Assembly: GCA_902782945.1 (NCBI GenBank)
Contig: CACZOU010000064.1
Location: forward strand, 1-64,000
Source: an uncultured Methanobacteriaceae archaeon
GTDB lineage: Archaea > Methanobacteriota > Methanobacteria > Methanobacteriales > Methanobacteriaceae
DNA length: 64,000 nt
Reading direction: 5' to 3'
Shown: positions 19,129 to 29,727 of the stretch, piece after piece
How positions within the stretch are numbered: the first letter of the stretch is position 1
How the letters are laid out: each line of letters starts with the position of its first letter
Made by a program: the position numbers and the translations under genes
The notes under the pieces: model-generated
Databases searched by the model: none
What the model was told of the DNA's origin: nothing
Seen by the model: only the letters and a program-made list of their open reading frames with translations

Positions 19129-22100
19129 ATGTTATTAGTAGTCTGTCTTCTACTATTAATGTATGGTTTATCAGTTAGTAATGCTGAAAATCCAGATTCT
19201 ATGACAATAGAACATATAAATGATACACAGGTTATATCAAATACAACTACAACTAACAGTCAGGTAAATACATCACATTATACTCATACAAGTTATAAAA
19301 CAGTTAATAATAAGAGTCAATCAAAAGTCCTGAAAAAAGCAAAAGAACAAGAAAATATCGAAATATCAACAGATAATGTAACTTGTCAGGTAGGTGATGT
19401 AATTGATATTAATGTATCATCAGAACCTGCAAATTTAGATGATGGAATATTAACCTATTATATTAATAAGGAGATTATTGGCGTACAAAATATATCAATA
19501 TCTCAGGAACCATTTGAATTTGACACTGACGGATACGATGCAGGTACTTATAATCTAACAATAGATTTTTCAGGAAGTTTAAAATATAAAAACACAGGAA
19601 CAAATGCAACAATAACAATAAATAAACATGATACAGATATAACAATCACTGATACAATATTTGATGAAGATAACAACTTAAATATATCCTATAACATAAT
19701 ATCAGGTCAAAAAAAGGTTAACACTGGAACATTGACACTGTATTATAAGGATACAATGATAAAAAGCATGAATATAACAGAAGATGATTCATCAATAATA
19801 ATACCTAATAAATATAACTCTGAACTAATAGACTTTGTATACACAGGTAACAATTACTATGAATCATTCAATACCTCTGAATTAATAAATGTGGATCCCC
19901 TTGATTGTGATATATACATACCTTATATTACAGGATATCATGGATTAAATGTAACAACAACAGTAACCATCTATTCAAATAAGACAGTGAATGATGGAAA
20001 ACTCGATGTATATGTTGATGATATACTCATAGATGAATATGATGTAACCAGCAGCAGCATACCTATAAATATAAACTTGGAAAATTATCTTGAAGGTAAA
20101 TATAATGTAACAATAGTTTACGGGGATAGCAATGTTTACAATGAACAATCATATAATACTACATTAACAGTAAGAAAAATAAGAACAAATGTATACACAA
20201 GTAATGTTACAGCACATAGAAATAATATTGTTAATCTAACAGCAACAATATACAACTATGTTGATGATAAAACAAATGGATTAGTGGAATTCTTTATAGA
20301 TAACGAGAGTATTGCTACAAGTATAGCTAATAATAGTCATATTAATATTACCTATCTAATACCAGATAACTTAGATTACGGCATGCATAACTTAACAGTT
20401 GTTTACTATGGTACTCAAAGATATAACGAGTCACGTGCAGAATCATTAATGAATATTACTAAATATACCAACAAGTTATATGTGAAAGATGTTACACTAG
20501 ATGAGAATGGACGTATTAATATAGATCTTAGATGTTACTCCTATGATAGAACAGTAGATGATGGGGTTATAAACATAATAATTAATGGCACACTTGTTGA
20601 CACAGTTCCTGTCACAACTAATGATACTATAATTATATTACCTAATGAATATCAAGCAGATAATGTTTATACTGCATCATTCACATATGAAAACTCCTCA
20701 TGGTACAATGATGCTAATACAAATCAAATAATAGACATTGAAAGAACAAACACAACAACACATATATCAAAATACTTATCAAATAAAAATATACTTAACA
20801 TAACAACCTATGTTTACACAACAAGTTATGATGAAATAAACAATGGAACCATGGAATATTACCTAAATAATAACTTAATAGGCACATCAAATATCAAAAA
20901 TAACACAGGAAACTTAATATATAACATGACCGGCCAGCCAATAGGAAACTACACAATAACAGCAAAATATCTGGGAACAAAAATATACAAACCATCCACA
21001 AACACAACAACAATAACAAAAACAATCCACCAAACAACAGCATATATAACAACAAACAACACAATAAGAGCAACACCTGGAGATACAATAAAAATAAATG
21101 CAACAATAAACGACTATGAAGGAAATCCAATAACCGAAACAATACCAACAACAATAATAATAAATAACAAGACAATAAACACACAATTTACTAATGGAAC
21201 ACTAAATCAAACATATAAAATACCTGAAAACACAACAGAATCAACAATAACCATAACAATAACGACAAAAAACACAACAAACACAAAACCAACAACAAGA
21301 AATGCTACATTAAAAATAACAAAATATAACACATACATAACAGGACCAAACAACATAAAACTAACAAAATTAGAACAAATACAGATAAACACGACAATAA
21401 ACTCAAATAAACACCAAGTAAATACAAAAATACCAACAATAATAAAAATAAATAACAAAACACTAGCAAACACATATTATATGAATGGATCACTAAAATA
21501 TAAACTAAATCTAGACAATAAATACACAAATAACACATATACTCTAACAATAATGACACAGGAAACATCAAAATACAGACAAACAACAAAAACAATAAAC
21601 TTAACCCTAAACAACAGGAAAACATACATTATATCTAAAAACATATACTCATCAAAAGGAAACAAGATAATATTCAATGCAACAGTAATGGACGCACTAA
21701 CAAGAAAACCAATACAAGGAACATCAAAAGCATGTATAAAACTAAACAATGTAACTGTAAACACAATACAAATAAAAAATGGTCATATAGCATACCCTTA
21801 CAGTAACAATAACAATGCTAAAACATATAACATCACAATTATCAGTGGAGAAAATAACATATATGACGCCTCACAATGGACAGGATATCTAATAAATAAA
21901 AGACAACCAATCAAAATCACATCACAAAACATAAACACAATAGTGGACAGTAATATAACAATCAAAGCAAAAATATTCTCAAATGAAAAACTGATTAACA
22001 AGACAATAAAAGCATCAATAAAGATAAACAATGTGACAATTGGAACAGTAAATGTAGTAAATGGTCAAATAATATTACCGTACAAGTTACCTGATAACAT

Positions 22101-22479
22101 GGGCTCAGGAATCTATAATTTAACAATAGTCACTGGAGATACTGGTTCGTATTATCATACAAATACTACTACCAAGTTAATAGTCTCTAAGAAGTATAAA
22201 GTAATGGATTCACCTAATATCAGTGTAAAGAAAAATGGTACAATCCATATTAAAGCAGTAATAAAAGATTCAAAAGGCAATATTGTAACCTCAAAAACAA
22301 AGGTTAATATTAAAGTTGCAGGTAAATCTATATGTAATTTAAATGTTACTAATGGAATCATAGAATATGACTATAATATTGGTAATTTAAAGAAAGGAAA
22401 GTATGATTTACTTGTACATGCTGGTGAAACATCTAAATATAGACATGCTACTACACACTCAGTACTTAGGGTGGAATAA
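19129..22479 (+). CDS. Adhesin-like surface protein with Ig-like repeats
   Basis: A secreted protein of 1116 residues from ATG 19129. A hydrophobic signal segment ends in SVSNA (about residue 19). The rest is a Thr/Asn-rich series of about ten Ig-like (Big_3-type) repeats of 90-100 residues, each ending in patterns such as YNLTIVYGD or KYRQTT. No membrane anchor is visible at the C-terminus. GGAGGTG (19089-19095) lies 33 bases before the ATG, too far away. The frame is open from 19102 (after a TAA) and adds FNNNKLITT, a plausible basic n-region, so the true start may be a non-canonical codon nearer that site. Confidence 0.85.
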   Translation: MLLVVCLLLLMYGLSVSNAENPDSMTIEHINDTQVISNTTTTNSQVNTSHYTHTSYKTVNNKSQSKVLKKAKEQENIEISTDNVTCQVGDVIDINVSSEPANLDDGILTYYINKEIIGVQNISISQEPFEFDTDGYDAGTYNLTIDFSGSLKYKNTGTNATITINKHDTDITITDTIFDEDNNLNISYNIISGQKKVNTGTLTLYYKDTMIKSMNITEDDSSIIIPNKYNSELIDFVYTGNNYYESFNTSELINVDPLDCDIYIPYITGYHGLNVTTTVTIYSNKTVNDGKLDVYVDDILIDEYDVTSSSIPININLENYLEGKYNVTIVYGDSNVYNEQSYNTTLTVRKIRTNVYTSNVTAHRNNIVNLTATIYNYVDDKTNGLVEFFIDNESIATSIANNSHINITYLIPDNLDYGMHNLTVVYYGTQRYNESRAESLMNITKYTNKLYVKDVTLDENGRINIDLRCYSYDRTVDDGVINIIINGTLVDTVPVTTNDTIIILPNEYQADNVYTASFTYENSSWYNDANTNQIIDIERTNTTTHISKYLSNKNILNITTYVYTTSYDEINNGTMEYYLNNNLIGTSNIKNNTGNLIYNMTGQPIGNYTITAKYLGTKIYKPSTNTTTITKTIHQTTAYITTNNTIRATPGDTIKINATINDYEGNPITETIPTTIIINNKTINTQFTNGTLNQTYKIPENTTESTITITITTKNTTNTKPTTRNATLKITKYNTYITGPNNIKLTKLEQIQINTTINSNKHQVNTKIPTIIKINNKTLANTYYMNGSLKYKLNLDNKYTNNTYTLTIMTQETSKYRQTTKTINLTLNNRKTYIISKNIYSSKGNKIIFNATVMDALTRKPIQGTSKACIKLNNVTVNTIQIKNGHIAYPYSNNNNAKTYNITIISGENNIYDASQWTGYLINKRQPIKITSQNINTIVDSNITIKAKIFSNEKLINKTIKASIKINNVTIGTVNVVNGQIILPYKLPDNMGSGIYNLTIVTGDTGSYYHTNTTTKLIVSKKYKVMDSPNISVKKNGTIHIKAVIKDSKGNIVTSKTKVNIKVAGKSICNLNVTNGIIEYDYNIGNLKKGKYDLLVHAGETSKYRHATTHSVLRVE

Positions 22480-22482
22480 TCT

Positions 22483-22528
22483 GGGAGAATAGGAAAGTAC
22501 ATAATATTATTCTCCTTCATTTTTTTTA
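22483..22528 (+). terminator. Hairpin terminator after the Ig-like adhesin
   Basis: GGAGAATA (22484-22491) pairs with TATTCTCC (22508-22515), followed by a T-rich tract to 22528. It starts just after the adhesin stop codon. The structure and placement are those of a terminator. Confidence 0.6.
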
Positions 22529-22702
22529 TTTTAATAACTATTTCTAGAAAAAGAGATGAAATTAACTAATAATATGCGTTATATAAAATTATAATTTTTT
22601 ATAAAGCTCAATTATTTATTTAAAAAAGGATAATATTTATTCTAAACTTCCAAAAAAGATAAAAAAAGGAAGGTTAATTAACATATTACTTGTTATGTTA
22701 TT

Positions 22703-25543
22703 TTATGATAAATTTGCTGCTGCTGTAGGATATTTAGTTATGTATCCATATCTGAATAGTGCATAACCTTGTGATCCGCCACTCATCACTGCTTTTGCAT
22801 CAGAGTTCAGCTCGGATGCAGATAATTTGTTGTATGAATTATCGTATGTTTGAAGTATGGTTACTACTTTAGAATGTGTAGCATACTTAACAACATATGC
22901 TGTTGAGTCTTTTAGCCAGTTAGTACCAGCATGGTATGAGTATTTGTATGCCATAGGCATCATTACATCAACATATTTACTTAAATTAGCATAATCTTGT
23001 CCGTAATATTTTTTAGTGTCACTTTTTTCAGCATAAACTGTCATTGATACAACTAAGTTTTTATTATAACCTTTTACAATACTGTTAACAGATTTAACGA
23101 AGTTTGTTATCACTGATGGTTGTACTATACTAGGATTTGATCCAGAGTATCTGGCATAATCAAGACATACTCCTGATAATCCATTAATCCTGATAACTTG
23201 TTTAACAAAGTTTTTTATCATATTTTGCTGTGCTGTACTTACATTAAATCCATTGCTTGTACTGAAACATACCATGTATGTATGTACATTAATATTGGTG
23301 TTCTTACATAATGATATTACTTTTTTTAGTAAAGCTGTGTTATTTGTTGAAGCTCTTGATTGAACATATACATCTGTAATTTTAGCGTTTACCCATTGTG
23401 TTACATTAGCTTTAGTTACACTACTGTCTAATTTCACATATAATGCAGTCATTTTCTTGTTCATTATGATTTTTGTGTTTGTTAAAACGTTTATGGTTTT
23501 TTTAAGTTTCTGGTTATATGAGTATGTTGTTATTGTTATATTTCCTGTGCTAGTTATTTTCTTGGATATTGTTATTGTTCCAGTGGTTGTTGTATATGTA
23601 TTACGTATTCCTCCACCAACAATAGCTTCATTTATGGTTAAGCGTGGTAATTTACTGCTAGTATTATATGCGCTTGTTTTATTTCCATTATATATGTAAT
23701 TTAATGTTGTCATGATTTTTAGTGTTGAATTTACGTAATTTGATCCGGACGTGGTCACTTTTAAGTAGATCCAATTGTTTATTGTTGTTGAATACTGTCT
23801 GCTACTTGATGGTTTTGAGTTATTACCCCACCAGTTATAGTTTGCAGTTAGTTTTCCTTTGTTATTGTATACATCTATTTTATTGTTATCGAATAATACT
23901 GAATTTTGAATAGTTGTTTTTCCTTTATAGTTATATAATGCTCCACCATTAATTGTAGCATTGTTTGCTTTAAAGAATACTTTGTTGATTACTGCACCTG
24001 CTCCATTAACATAGATAGCTCCACCAGTTGATGCATAGTTTTTGTTAAATGTTGAATTGTATACATAGTTAGTCCTTGTGGTTTTAAGGTATACTGCATT
24101 ATTATTGTTTAAAGTAAATATTGAATAGTTTATGAGTACTTTATTATCTTCATCCGCATATACTGCTCCACCTAGTTTTGCAGTGTTATTTGTGAAGGTA
24201 GAGTGGCTTATTGTAATATTCATAGGAGATAATGCTGTGGTAAATATTGCTCCACCATATGTGTTAACGTTATTGTTAGTAAATTGTGAGTATTTGACTG
24301 TTAATGTTCCATTATTGTTTATTGCTCCACCAGTAATATTTGCTTTGTTTGTTTTGAAGCTGTTCTGACTTAAATACAGTGTTCCTTTGTTATATATTGC
24401 TCCACCTTTGCTATCAGCATTATTACTTACAAATGTATTATTATACCCTGCTATTGTTCCAGTATTGTATATAGCGCCTCCATCTTTGGTTACACTATTA
24501 CTGTTAAAGTAGGTTTTATTTAAATTCAATTTTCCAACGTTATATATTGCTCCACCATTTATACCAGTGTTTTTTAGGAATATTCCTGTTTTAATAGTGG
24601 ATGTTTTATTTTCTGAACTTAGATAAATTGCTGTGTTACCATTGTATGTTACATTTGTATTGTATAATGTTACACCATTAGATGATGTTATTACACTACC
24701 AAGTTTACTTGCATTATTTTTATCAAAAGAGCATCTTGAAAAGCTTAATGAACCAAGATTATATATTGCTCCCCCATAATCTGCATTGTTATTTGAGAAT
24801 GATGTTTTAACAGCAGTTAATCTACCCTTGTTATATACTCCACCACCATTTGCTGTGGCAGTTGACATTGTTATTTTCATTGACTCTAAGTTCAATGTTC
24901 CTTTGTTGTATATTGCTCCACCATTTTCATCTTTAGCACTTGTAATTGTAAATGCTTTGAAAGTAACAGTTGTTCCAGAAGCTATGGTAAATACATGGCT
25001 TCCTCTACCGTTGATTATTGTTTTTTTAGTATTATTACCTATTATAGTTACATTCTTGTTAATAAGTATTTTATGTTGATTATAATTACCCTCTGCAAGA
25101 TAAATGGTTCCTTTATCATTCACTGCAGTAAGAGCACTTTTTATTGTTGCCTTTGCAGTAGTACTACTTGCACCGGAATTATTATCATTTCCAGATGTAC
25201 TCACATAGATTTTACTGTATCCTGTTGTATTATTCACTGTTTTAGAATCTTTTGTAGTAGTACTTGTTGTATTATCACTATCTTTTTGTGTTGTGTTTTG
25301 TTCTACTGTGGTCTGTGTATTTGTATTTTGTGTGTTCGTGTATTGTGAGTTATCATCTTTCACATTTTGATTACTAGAATCTGTTACTTGTATATTATCT
25401 GCCCCAACTCCTATACCTGCTGTAACAGTGCTATGACCTGTTTGATTTGTGTCAGCAGCTGAGACTGCACTTATACATACTAGTAATGCTATTATTACTA
25501 ATACTGGAAATAATTTTTTAAATGTTAAATTATTTCGTTTAAT
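22703..25543 (-). CDS. Adhesin-like beta-helix protein with C-terminal glycoside-hydrolase-like domain; probable ATT start
   Basis: A secreted protein of about 946 residues. The signal peptide reads (I)KRNNLTFKKLFPVLVIIA.. with a SAVSA-type cleavage site. A Thr/Ser/Gln linker follows, then a right-handed beta-helix of many GGAIYNKGTL-type coils. The last about 240 residues look like a TIM-barrel glycoside-hydrolase-like domain (GVCLDYARYSG, VSMTVYAEKSD, YVDVMMPMAYKYSYH). The first GTG (25363) is internal. The signal-peptide frame has no ATG/GTG/TTG; ATT at 25541-25543 lies 6 bases after GAGGTGA and is the best start. The target may be host or cell-wall glycans (inference). Confidence 0.82.
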   Translation of the reverse strand: MKRNNLTFKKLFPVLVIIALLVCISAVSAADTNQTGHSTVTAGIGVGADNIQVTDSSNQNVKDDNSQYTNTQNTNTQTTVEQNTTQKDSDNTTSTTTKDSKTVNNTTGYSKIYVSTSGNDNNSGASSTTAKATIKSALTAVNDKGTIYLAEGNYNQHKILINKNVTIIGNNTKKTIINGRGSHVFTIASGTTVTFKAFTITSAKDENGGAIYNKGTLNLESMKITMSTATANGGGVYNKGRLTAVKTSFSNNNADYGGAIYNLGSLSFSRCSFDKNNASKLGSVITSSNGVTLYNTNVTYNGNTAIYLSSENKTSTIKTGIFLKNTGINGGAIYNVGKLNLNKTYFNSNSVTKDGGAIYNTGTIAGYNNTFVSNNADSKGGAIYNKGTLYLSQNSFKTNKANITGGAINNNGTLTVKYSQFTNNNVNTYGGAIFTTALSPMNITISHSTFTNNTAKLGGAVYADEDNKVLINYSIFTLNNNNAVYLKTTRTNYVYNSTFNKNYASTGGAIYVNGAGAVINKVFFKANNATINGGALYNYKGKTTIQNSVLFDNNKIDVYNNKGKLTANYNWWGNNSKPSSSRQYSTTINNWIYLKVTTSGSNYVNSTLKIMTTLNYIYNGNKTSAYNTSSKLPRLTINEAIVGGGIRNTYTTTTGTITISKKITSTGNITITTYSYNQKLKKTINVLTNTKIIMNKKMTALYVKLDSSVTKANVTQWVNAKITDVYVQSRASTNNTALLKKVISLCKNTNINVHTYMVCFSTSNGFNVSTAQQNMIKNFVKQVIRINGLSGVCLDYARYSGSNPSIVQPSVITNFVKSVNSIVKGYNKNLVVSMTVYAEKSDTKKYYGQDYANLSKYVDVMMPMAYKYSYHAGTNWLKDSTAYVVKYATHSKVVTILQTYDNSYNKLSASELNSDAKAVMSGGSQGYALFRYGYITKYPTAAANLS

Positions 25544-25549
25544 AAATAA

Positions 25550-25556
25550 TCACCTC
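25550..25556 (-). promoter_or_regulatory. Ribosome-binding site supporting the ATT start
   Basis: GAGGTGA is complementary to the 3' end of 16S rRNA and is spaced 6 bases from the ATT at 25543. No ATG, GTG or TTG lies in any frame that could produce the signal peptide downstream of it. Confidence 0.6.
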
Positions 25557-25684
25557 TGATATTTATTTTATATTTTGTTATTTAAATAAATTAGTCTTTA
25601 AAAAGAAGGGCCAATGTCTTAATCTGTATTTTAAACTGTTTAAAGTTATTTTTATAAAAAAATAAGTAAGAATGGAGGTTATTT

Positions 25685-26620
25685 CTAGTTTCTTATGATG
25701 ATATAGATCATATATACAATAAATAAGGATACTAGGATGATTCCATCTTTCCTGTTGAAATCCTTTTTATCATATGCTAATATGTATGTGATAATTAATG
25801 CTAAAATCATTATAATAGTATCAATTACCATAACATTTGTTGTTGCAATAGGAGTTATTGTTGTTGTTAAACCAACAATGAATAGTATGTTAAATATACA
25901 ACTTCCAACAGCATTACCTATTGCAATTCCGGTATTCTTATTGTATGCTGCTGTTACACTAGTCATAAGCTCTGGTAGAGATGTACCTATTGATACTATT
26001 GTTAATCCTACTAATGTTTCAGACATTCCTAGGCTTAAAGCAATATCTTTTGAAGCATCTACTACTAAATCACTACCAATTAGTATGAAAGCTAAACCAA
26101 CTATTATAAATAACACAATCATTATGTTGGATAAGTGTGTAGTTCCTACAGGCATGTTCTTACTTTCTTTTTTAGATTTAACAATAAGAAGTGCAACGTA
26201 TGCTATTATACCTATTAGGAAGATTATACCTTCAATCCTACTAATCTGACTACTAGTTACAATAAATAAGAGTAATAGTATGCTACTTATTAAAAGAACA
26301 GGAAAATCCTGTTTTAGTGATACGTCATCTATATCAATCTTATAAATAATAGCAGTAATACCTACAACTACAAGTAAATTAAAAATGTTACTACCTACAA
26401 TGTTACTTATTGCTATAGCATTACTATGATTAAGGGCTGAAGTTACAGAAACAGCAGCTTCCGGTGCACTAGTACCAAAGGCTACAATAGTTAAACCAAT
26501 AATCATAGCAGGGATTTTAAGTTTAGTAGCAAGATCACTGGCACCATCAACAAACATATCAGCACCCTTAATAAGAAGTACAAAACCTATAATAAGCAAT
26601 ATAATTGTTAAGATATCCAT
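25685..26620 (-). CDS. Calcium/sodium antiporter, CaCA family
   Basis: A 311-residue membrane protein with about ten hydrophobic segments and the two inverted alpha-repeats of the family: near 20-60 (KGADMFVDGASD, then GLTIVAFGTSAPEAAVS) and near 180-225 (GSDLVVDASKD, then GLTIVSIGTSLPELMTS). The acidic and Ser/Thr residues of both GTSxPE motifs are present, so it should be active. It would expel calcium using a sodium or proton gradient. It resembles the YrbG group and stands alone. Confidence 0.92.
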   Translation of the reverse strand: MDILTIILLIIGFVLLIKGADMFVDGASDLATKLKIPAMIIGLTIVAFGTSAPEAAVSVTSALNHSNAIAISNIVGSNIFNLLVVVGITAIIYKIDIDDVSLKQDFPVLLISSILLLLFIVTSSQISRIEGIIFLIGIIAYVALLIVKSKKESKNMPVGTTHLSNIMIVLFIIVGLAFILIGSDLVVDASKDIALSLGMSETLVGLTIVSIGTSLPELMTSVTAAYNKNTGIAIGNAVGSCIFNILFIVGLTTTITPIATTNVMVIDTIIMILALIITYILAYDKKDFNRKDGIILVSLFIVYMIYIIIRN

Positions 26621-26668
26621 AAAATTATCCTCAAAATATTAAAAATAAAAGAATAAGTATTTAATAAC

Positions 26669-27892
26669 TTATTCTAGTCTGTGTAATTCATCCTCTAACA
26701 TAGGTAGGAATGAACCAATATCAGTAACAATACTTATAACCTGTGCACTACCTCTGTCAGCAAGCTTAGTTACAGAAGCATTACTAATATCTACACAAAC
26801 ACTTTTTATTCTAGCTGGAATAAGGTTACCAGTAGCAACACTGTGAAGTAATGTTGCAATCATAATAACCATGTCAACATCCTGTACTTCTTCACGCATT
26901 CTCTGCTGTGCTTCCTGTGAATCTGTTATAACATCTGGAAGTGGTCCATCATCACGAATACTACCAGCAAGAACGTATGGTGCATTCTTTTTTACACATT
27001 CATACATAATACCACTAGTTAAAACACCTTGTTCTACAGCATCACGAATACTACCTGCTTTGTTAATAGTGTTAATAGCAGATAAGTGATGTTTATGTCC
27101 ATGTTCAACTAGTTCTCCGGTCTCCATCTTTACACCAAGTGATGTTCCATATAATGCATTTTCAATATCGTGTGTAGCAAGAGCATTACCTGCAAATATT
27201 TTATCTACATATCCTTCACGTATTAAATCAGCTAGTATAGGTGCACATCCTGTGTGTATAATTGCAGGTCCACCTACAACAAGTATTTTTCCACCATTAT
27301 CCTTGATTTCTTTCATTTCAACTGCTACTTTGTGAATAATACTTCGGGTAGGTTTTTCAGCAGATGCATCACTGTTCATGAATTCAAACTGGTTTTTACC
27401 TCTAGCCTTTTCAGGTGGAGTTACTTTAACTCCTCTTCTACCAACTACTATTTTTTCTCCTTTTTTTATTGAATTTAATGGTTTACAAGTAGCTGTTTCA
27501 TTTTCAGTATCTACTGTGATAACACAGTCCATTTCTATATTATCAATATTAATCCATTGATTGTTGTATCTTATTTTAGTATTATAGTTACTAGTGGAAT
27601 AAAAATTGCTTGGTACTGTTTTATCTTTTTCTGATTCTATTAATTCAACTTCTTCTACATCTTTAATAACTTCTGCTCCGTAATCAGTTAACATGTCTAG
27701 TATTCTGTTGAATGTTTCATAATCCTCGGATTTTACTAGAAGTTTTGCAGTACTTTTATCAGTTTTTAGTTTTCCTACTTCTAAATCTTCAATTTCGTAG
27801 TCACCACCCTGTTCTAGGATAGTGTCCATTGCTTTAGGCAATATTAATGAGTCTATAATATGTCCACGTAATAATATTTGTTCTGAATACAT
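26669..27892 (-). CDS. TIGR00300 family protein, probable archaeal-type ornithine cyclodeaminase
   Basis: A 407-residue protein of the TIGR00300 (LOR/SDH bifunctional region) family. The N-terminal domain opens with LRGHIIDSLILPKAMD. The C-terminal Rossmann-like domain has KILVVGGPAIIHTGCAP near 196-212. I recall archaeal members of this family reported as NAD-dependent ornithine cyclodeaminases (ornithine to proline), and cyanobacterial ArgZ carries a related C-terminal domain; this transfer is from family knowledge, not the sequence. It is a single gene between the antiporter and gap. Confidence 0.8.
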   Translation of the reverse strand: MYSEQILLRGHIIDSLILPKAMDTILEQGGDYEIEDLEVGKLKTDKSTAKLLVKSEDYETFNRILDMLTDYGAEVIKDVEEVELIESEKDKTVPSNFYSTSNYNTKIRYNNQWINIDNIEMDCVITVDTENETATCKPLNSIKKGEKIVVGRRGVKVTPPEKARGKNQFEFMNSDASAEKPTRSIIHKVAVEMKEIKDNGGKILVVGGPAIIHTGCAPILADLIREGYVDKIFAGNALATHDIENALYGTSLGVKMETGELVEHGHKHHLSAINTINKAGSIRDAVEQGVLTSGIMYECVKKNAPYVLAGSIRDDGPLPDVITDSQEAQQRMREEVQDVDMVIMIATLLHSVATGNLIPARIKSVCVDISNASVTKLADRGSAQVISIVTDIGSFLPMLEDELHRLE

Positions 27893-28091
27893 TATTTCTA
27901 CAGTCCTTTAAAAATTTTAATATTAACATATACTATTCAATGATTTAGGTATTAATTGAATGTTATATATTTTTCTTGATTATAGTATAAACTATTTTAT
28001 CATAGTTTTGTTCGATATTTGTTAAATGTTCTGGAAATATAGTGATAAAAATAAGTTAAAAATAGAGAGGGAGAAGAATTAAAATTATACT

Positions 28092-29105
28092 CTATAGTAT
28101 ACCCATAGCTTTATTGGTTTTTATTATAGATTTTTCTCCATCATCTTCTAATTCAAGCATTGCTCTGATTGCATCAACATTTTCTGGTACAACATCAGAT
28201 TCTTGGTGAACAGCTTGCATATAGAATAATTCTCCATCTTCAACATTTACTGATTCTTCCCATACAGGTATTTCGTACATATTTCCTCTTGAGCGTCCAA
28301 GGTCTTTAGCATACTCCATTATTTCAGCAGTAGATCCTAATTTAAGGCTTTTCTGAATAGGTAGTACACGGTAAGCTTCCTTGAAAGCATCAAGCACATC
28401 ATCTGTTGTTACATTGTTCTCTAATTCAACCATTATATTATGTGTGTGCATAAGTGTGGTCGGAACCATTAAAGCCATGGTTATTACAGTAACATCAGGT
28501 ATGATTGTTTGTACATCGGGTCCGTGATGTGATGGAACTTCAGTTGTCGGAACAATAGCATTTATAGGTCCTTTTTTAGCATCATTAGGGTCTGCTGCTC
28601 TTCTTACCATTACAGCTCTAACTTTTTTAATACCTGCTAAATCATATACTGGTTTAAGTGTACGACATAATCCTGTGGTGTTACAGGAAACTACACGTAC
28701 GTAATCTTTGCCTATGTTACTTTCATAGTTTGCCTCAGCATTGAAAGATGAACCTATTGCATCATGATCTTCGCCACCCTCAAATATGGCTTTTAATCCT
28801 ATTTTTTCATAGATATCTGTTTTGTTCTGTGAACCAATACCTCCTGGTGTACAATCCACAACTAGGTCTAATTTTTCAAATAATTCATCTGCAGTACCTG
28901 ATACTTCAATACCTGCTTCTTCAAATTGACTTTCTTTTTCAGGAGCACTGAGGTATAAATCATATCCTTTTTTAACAGCCATCTGTGCCTCGAAATCAGG
29001 AGATCTTTTTGTTACTCCAACAATTTTCATGTCATCTTGAGCAGATACAGCATCTGCAACTCTTTTACCTATGGTTCCATATCCATTTATTCCAATATTT
29101 TTCAT
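28092..29105 (-). CDS. gap: Archaeal phosphorylating glyceraldehyde-3-phosphate dehydrogenase
   Basis: A 337-residue archaeal class GAPDH that reversibly converts glyceraldehyde 3-phosphate to 1,3-bisphosphoglycerate, mainly for gluconeogenesis in methanogens. The Rossmann start is [16 protein letters not shown]; the catalytic Cys140 is in SCNTTGLCR; the archaeal [10 protein letters not shown] segment appears near 220. Length matches archaeal enzymes. The ATG at 29105 has a modest upstream site. It is a single-gene unit. Confidence 0.95.
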   Translation of the reverse strand: MKNIGINGYGTIGKRVADAVSAQDDMKIVGVTKRSPDFEAQMAVKKGYDLYLSAPEKESQFEEAGIEVSGTADELFEKLDLVVDCTPGGIGSQNKTDIYEKIGLKAIFEGGEDHDAIGSSFNAEANYESNIGKDYVRVVSCNTTGLCRTLKPVYDLAGIKKVRAVMVRRAADPNDAKKGPINAIVPTTEVPSHHGPDVQTIIPDVTVITMALMVPTTLMHTHNIMVELENNVTTDDVLDAFKEAYRVLPIQKSLKLGSTAEIMEYAKDLGRSRGNMYEIPVWEESVNVEDGELFYMQAVHQESDVVPENVDAIRAMLELEDDGEKSIIKTNKAMGIL

Positions 29106-29358
29106 AATGTAACATCCCTGTAAAAAAATATTATAATCCCTTGATATTTTAAGAGTTTATATTAGAAAGATTATCGTTTCTAAAAATTTTTTTCAGTTAT
29201 ATTACTATATAAGAATTATGATGTTTATAAATTTATTTTAAAATTTTACTGTTTTTTAGTGAATACCTCTATAAAATAGTTGAATATAATTTTTTTATAA
29301 TAGAATTCATTGAATTTAAAAAAGAGAAAAAAAGTGTGTGGAATTATAATAATATTCT

Positions 29359-29727
29359 TTATTTTTTAATATCTAATTCCTGATATACATAGTAGCCTAT
29401 TACACCACCAATGGTACCTGCTATGATGTAAAATACTAATGAGTATAATGATGAGTATAACATGTATGTGAAGTATATTGGTCCGTATGACATGTACATC
29501 ATTATTAATGAAATTACGGTAGCTACTACTGCACCAATAAGTGTACTGAGAAATGCTGCTACTGTTGATTCGGCTACTTCTTCATTTTTCATAATTCCAA
29601 CAAGTATTCCTGTAATAAATATAAATGGTAATATACTTGAACTTGAACCACTTATTAAGTAAGTGATTATGATAATTATTATTCCTAAAGGTACAGCTTT
29701 TCCTTGGGTTACTTTGTTAAAATCCAT
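29359..29727 (-). CDS. Small four-helix membrane protein (DUF5518-like)
   Basis: A 122-residue protein with four hydrophobic segments, paralogous to the next upstream gene (same length, same pattern, similar ends GVIGYYVYQELDIKK and SYIGYYVSEELGLLN). It resembles the DUF5518 group frequent in Methanobacteriales; function unknown. AGGAG-like sequence precedes the ATG. The two form a pair downstream of top6A. Confidence 0.72.
   Translation of the reverse strand: MDFNKVTQGKAVPLGIIIIIITYLISGSSSSILPFIFITGILVGIMKNEEVAESTVAAFLSTLIGAVVATVISLIMMYMSYGPIYFTYMLYSSLYSLVFYIIAGTIGGVIGYYVYQELDIKK

Noticed and set aside
21207-21764. Hydrophobic Val/Phe/Leu-rich minus-strand ORFs within the first adhesin
   Set aside because: They are antisense shadows of Thr/Asn-rich codons, with no ribosome-binding sites and no recognisable family.
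23880-25000. A CRISPR array suggested by repeated short units (TATTGCTCCACC)
   Set aside because: The repeats are in-frame GGAIYN coils of a coding beta-helix, with irregular spacing and sequence.
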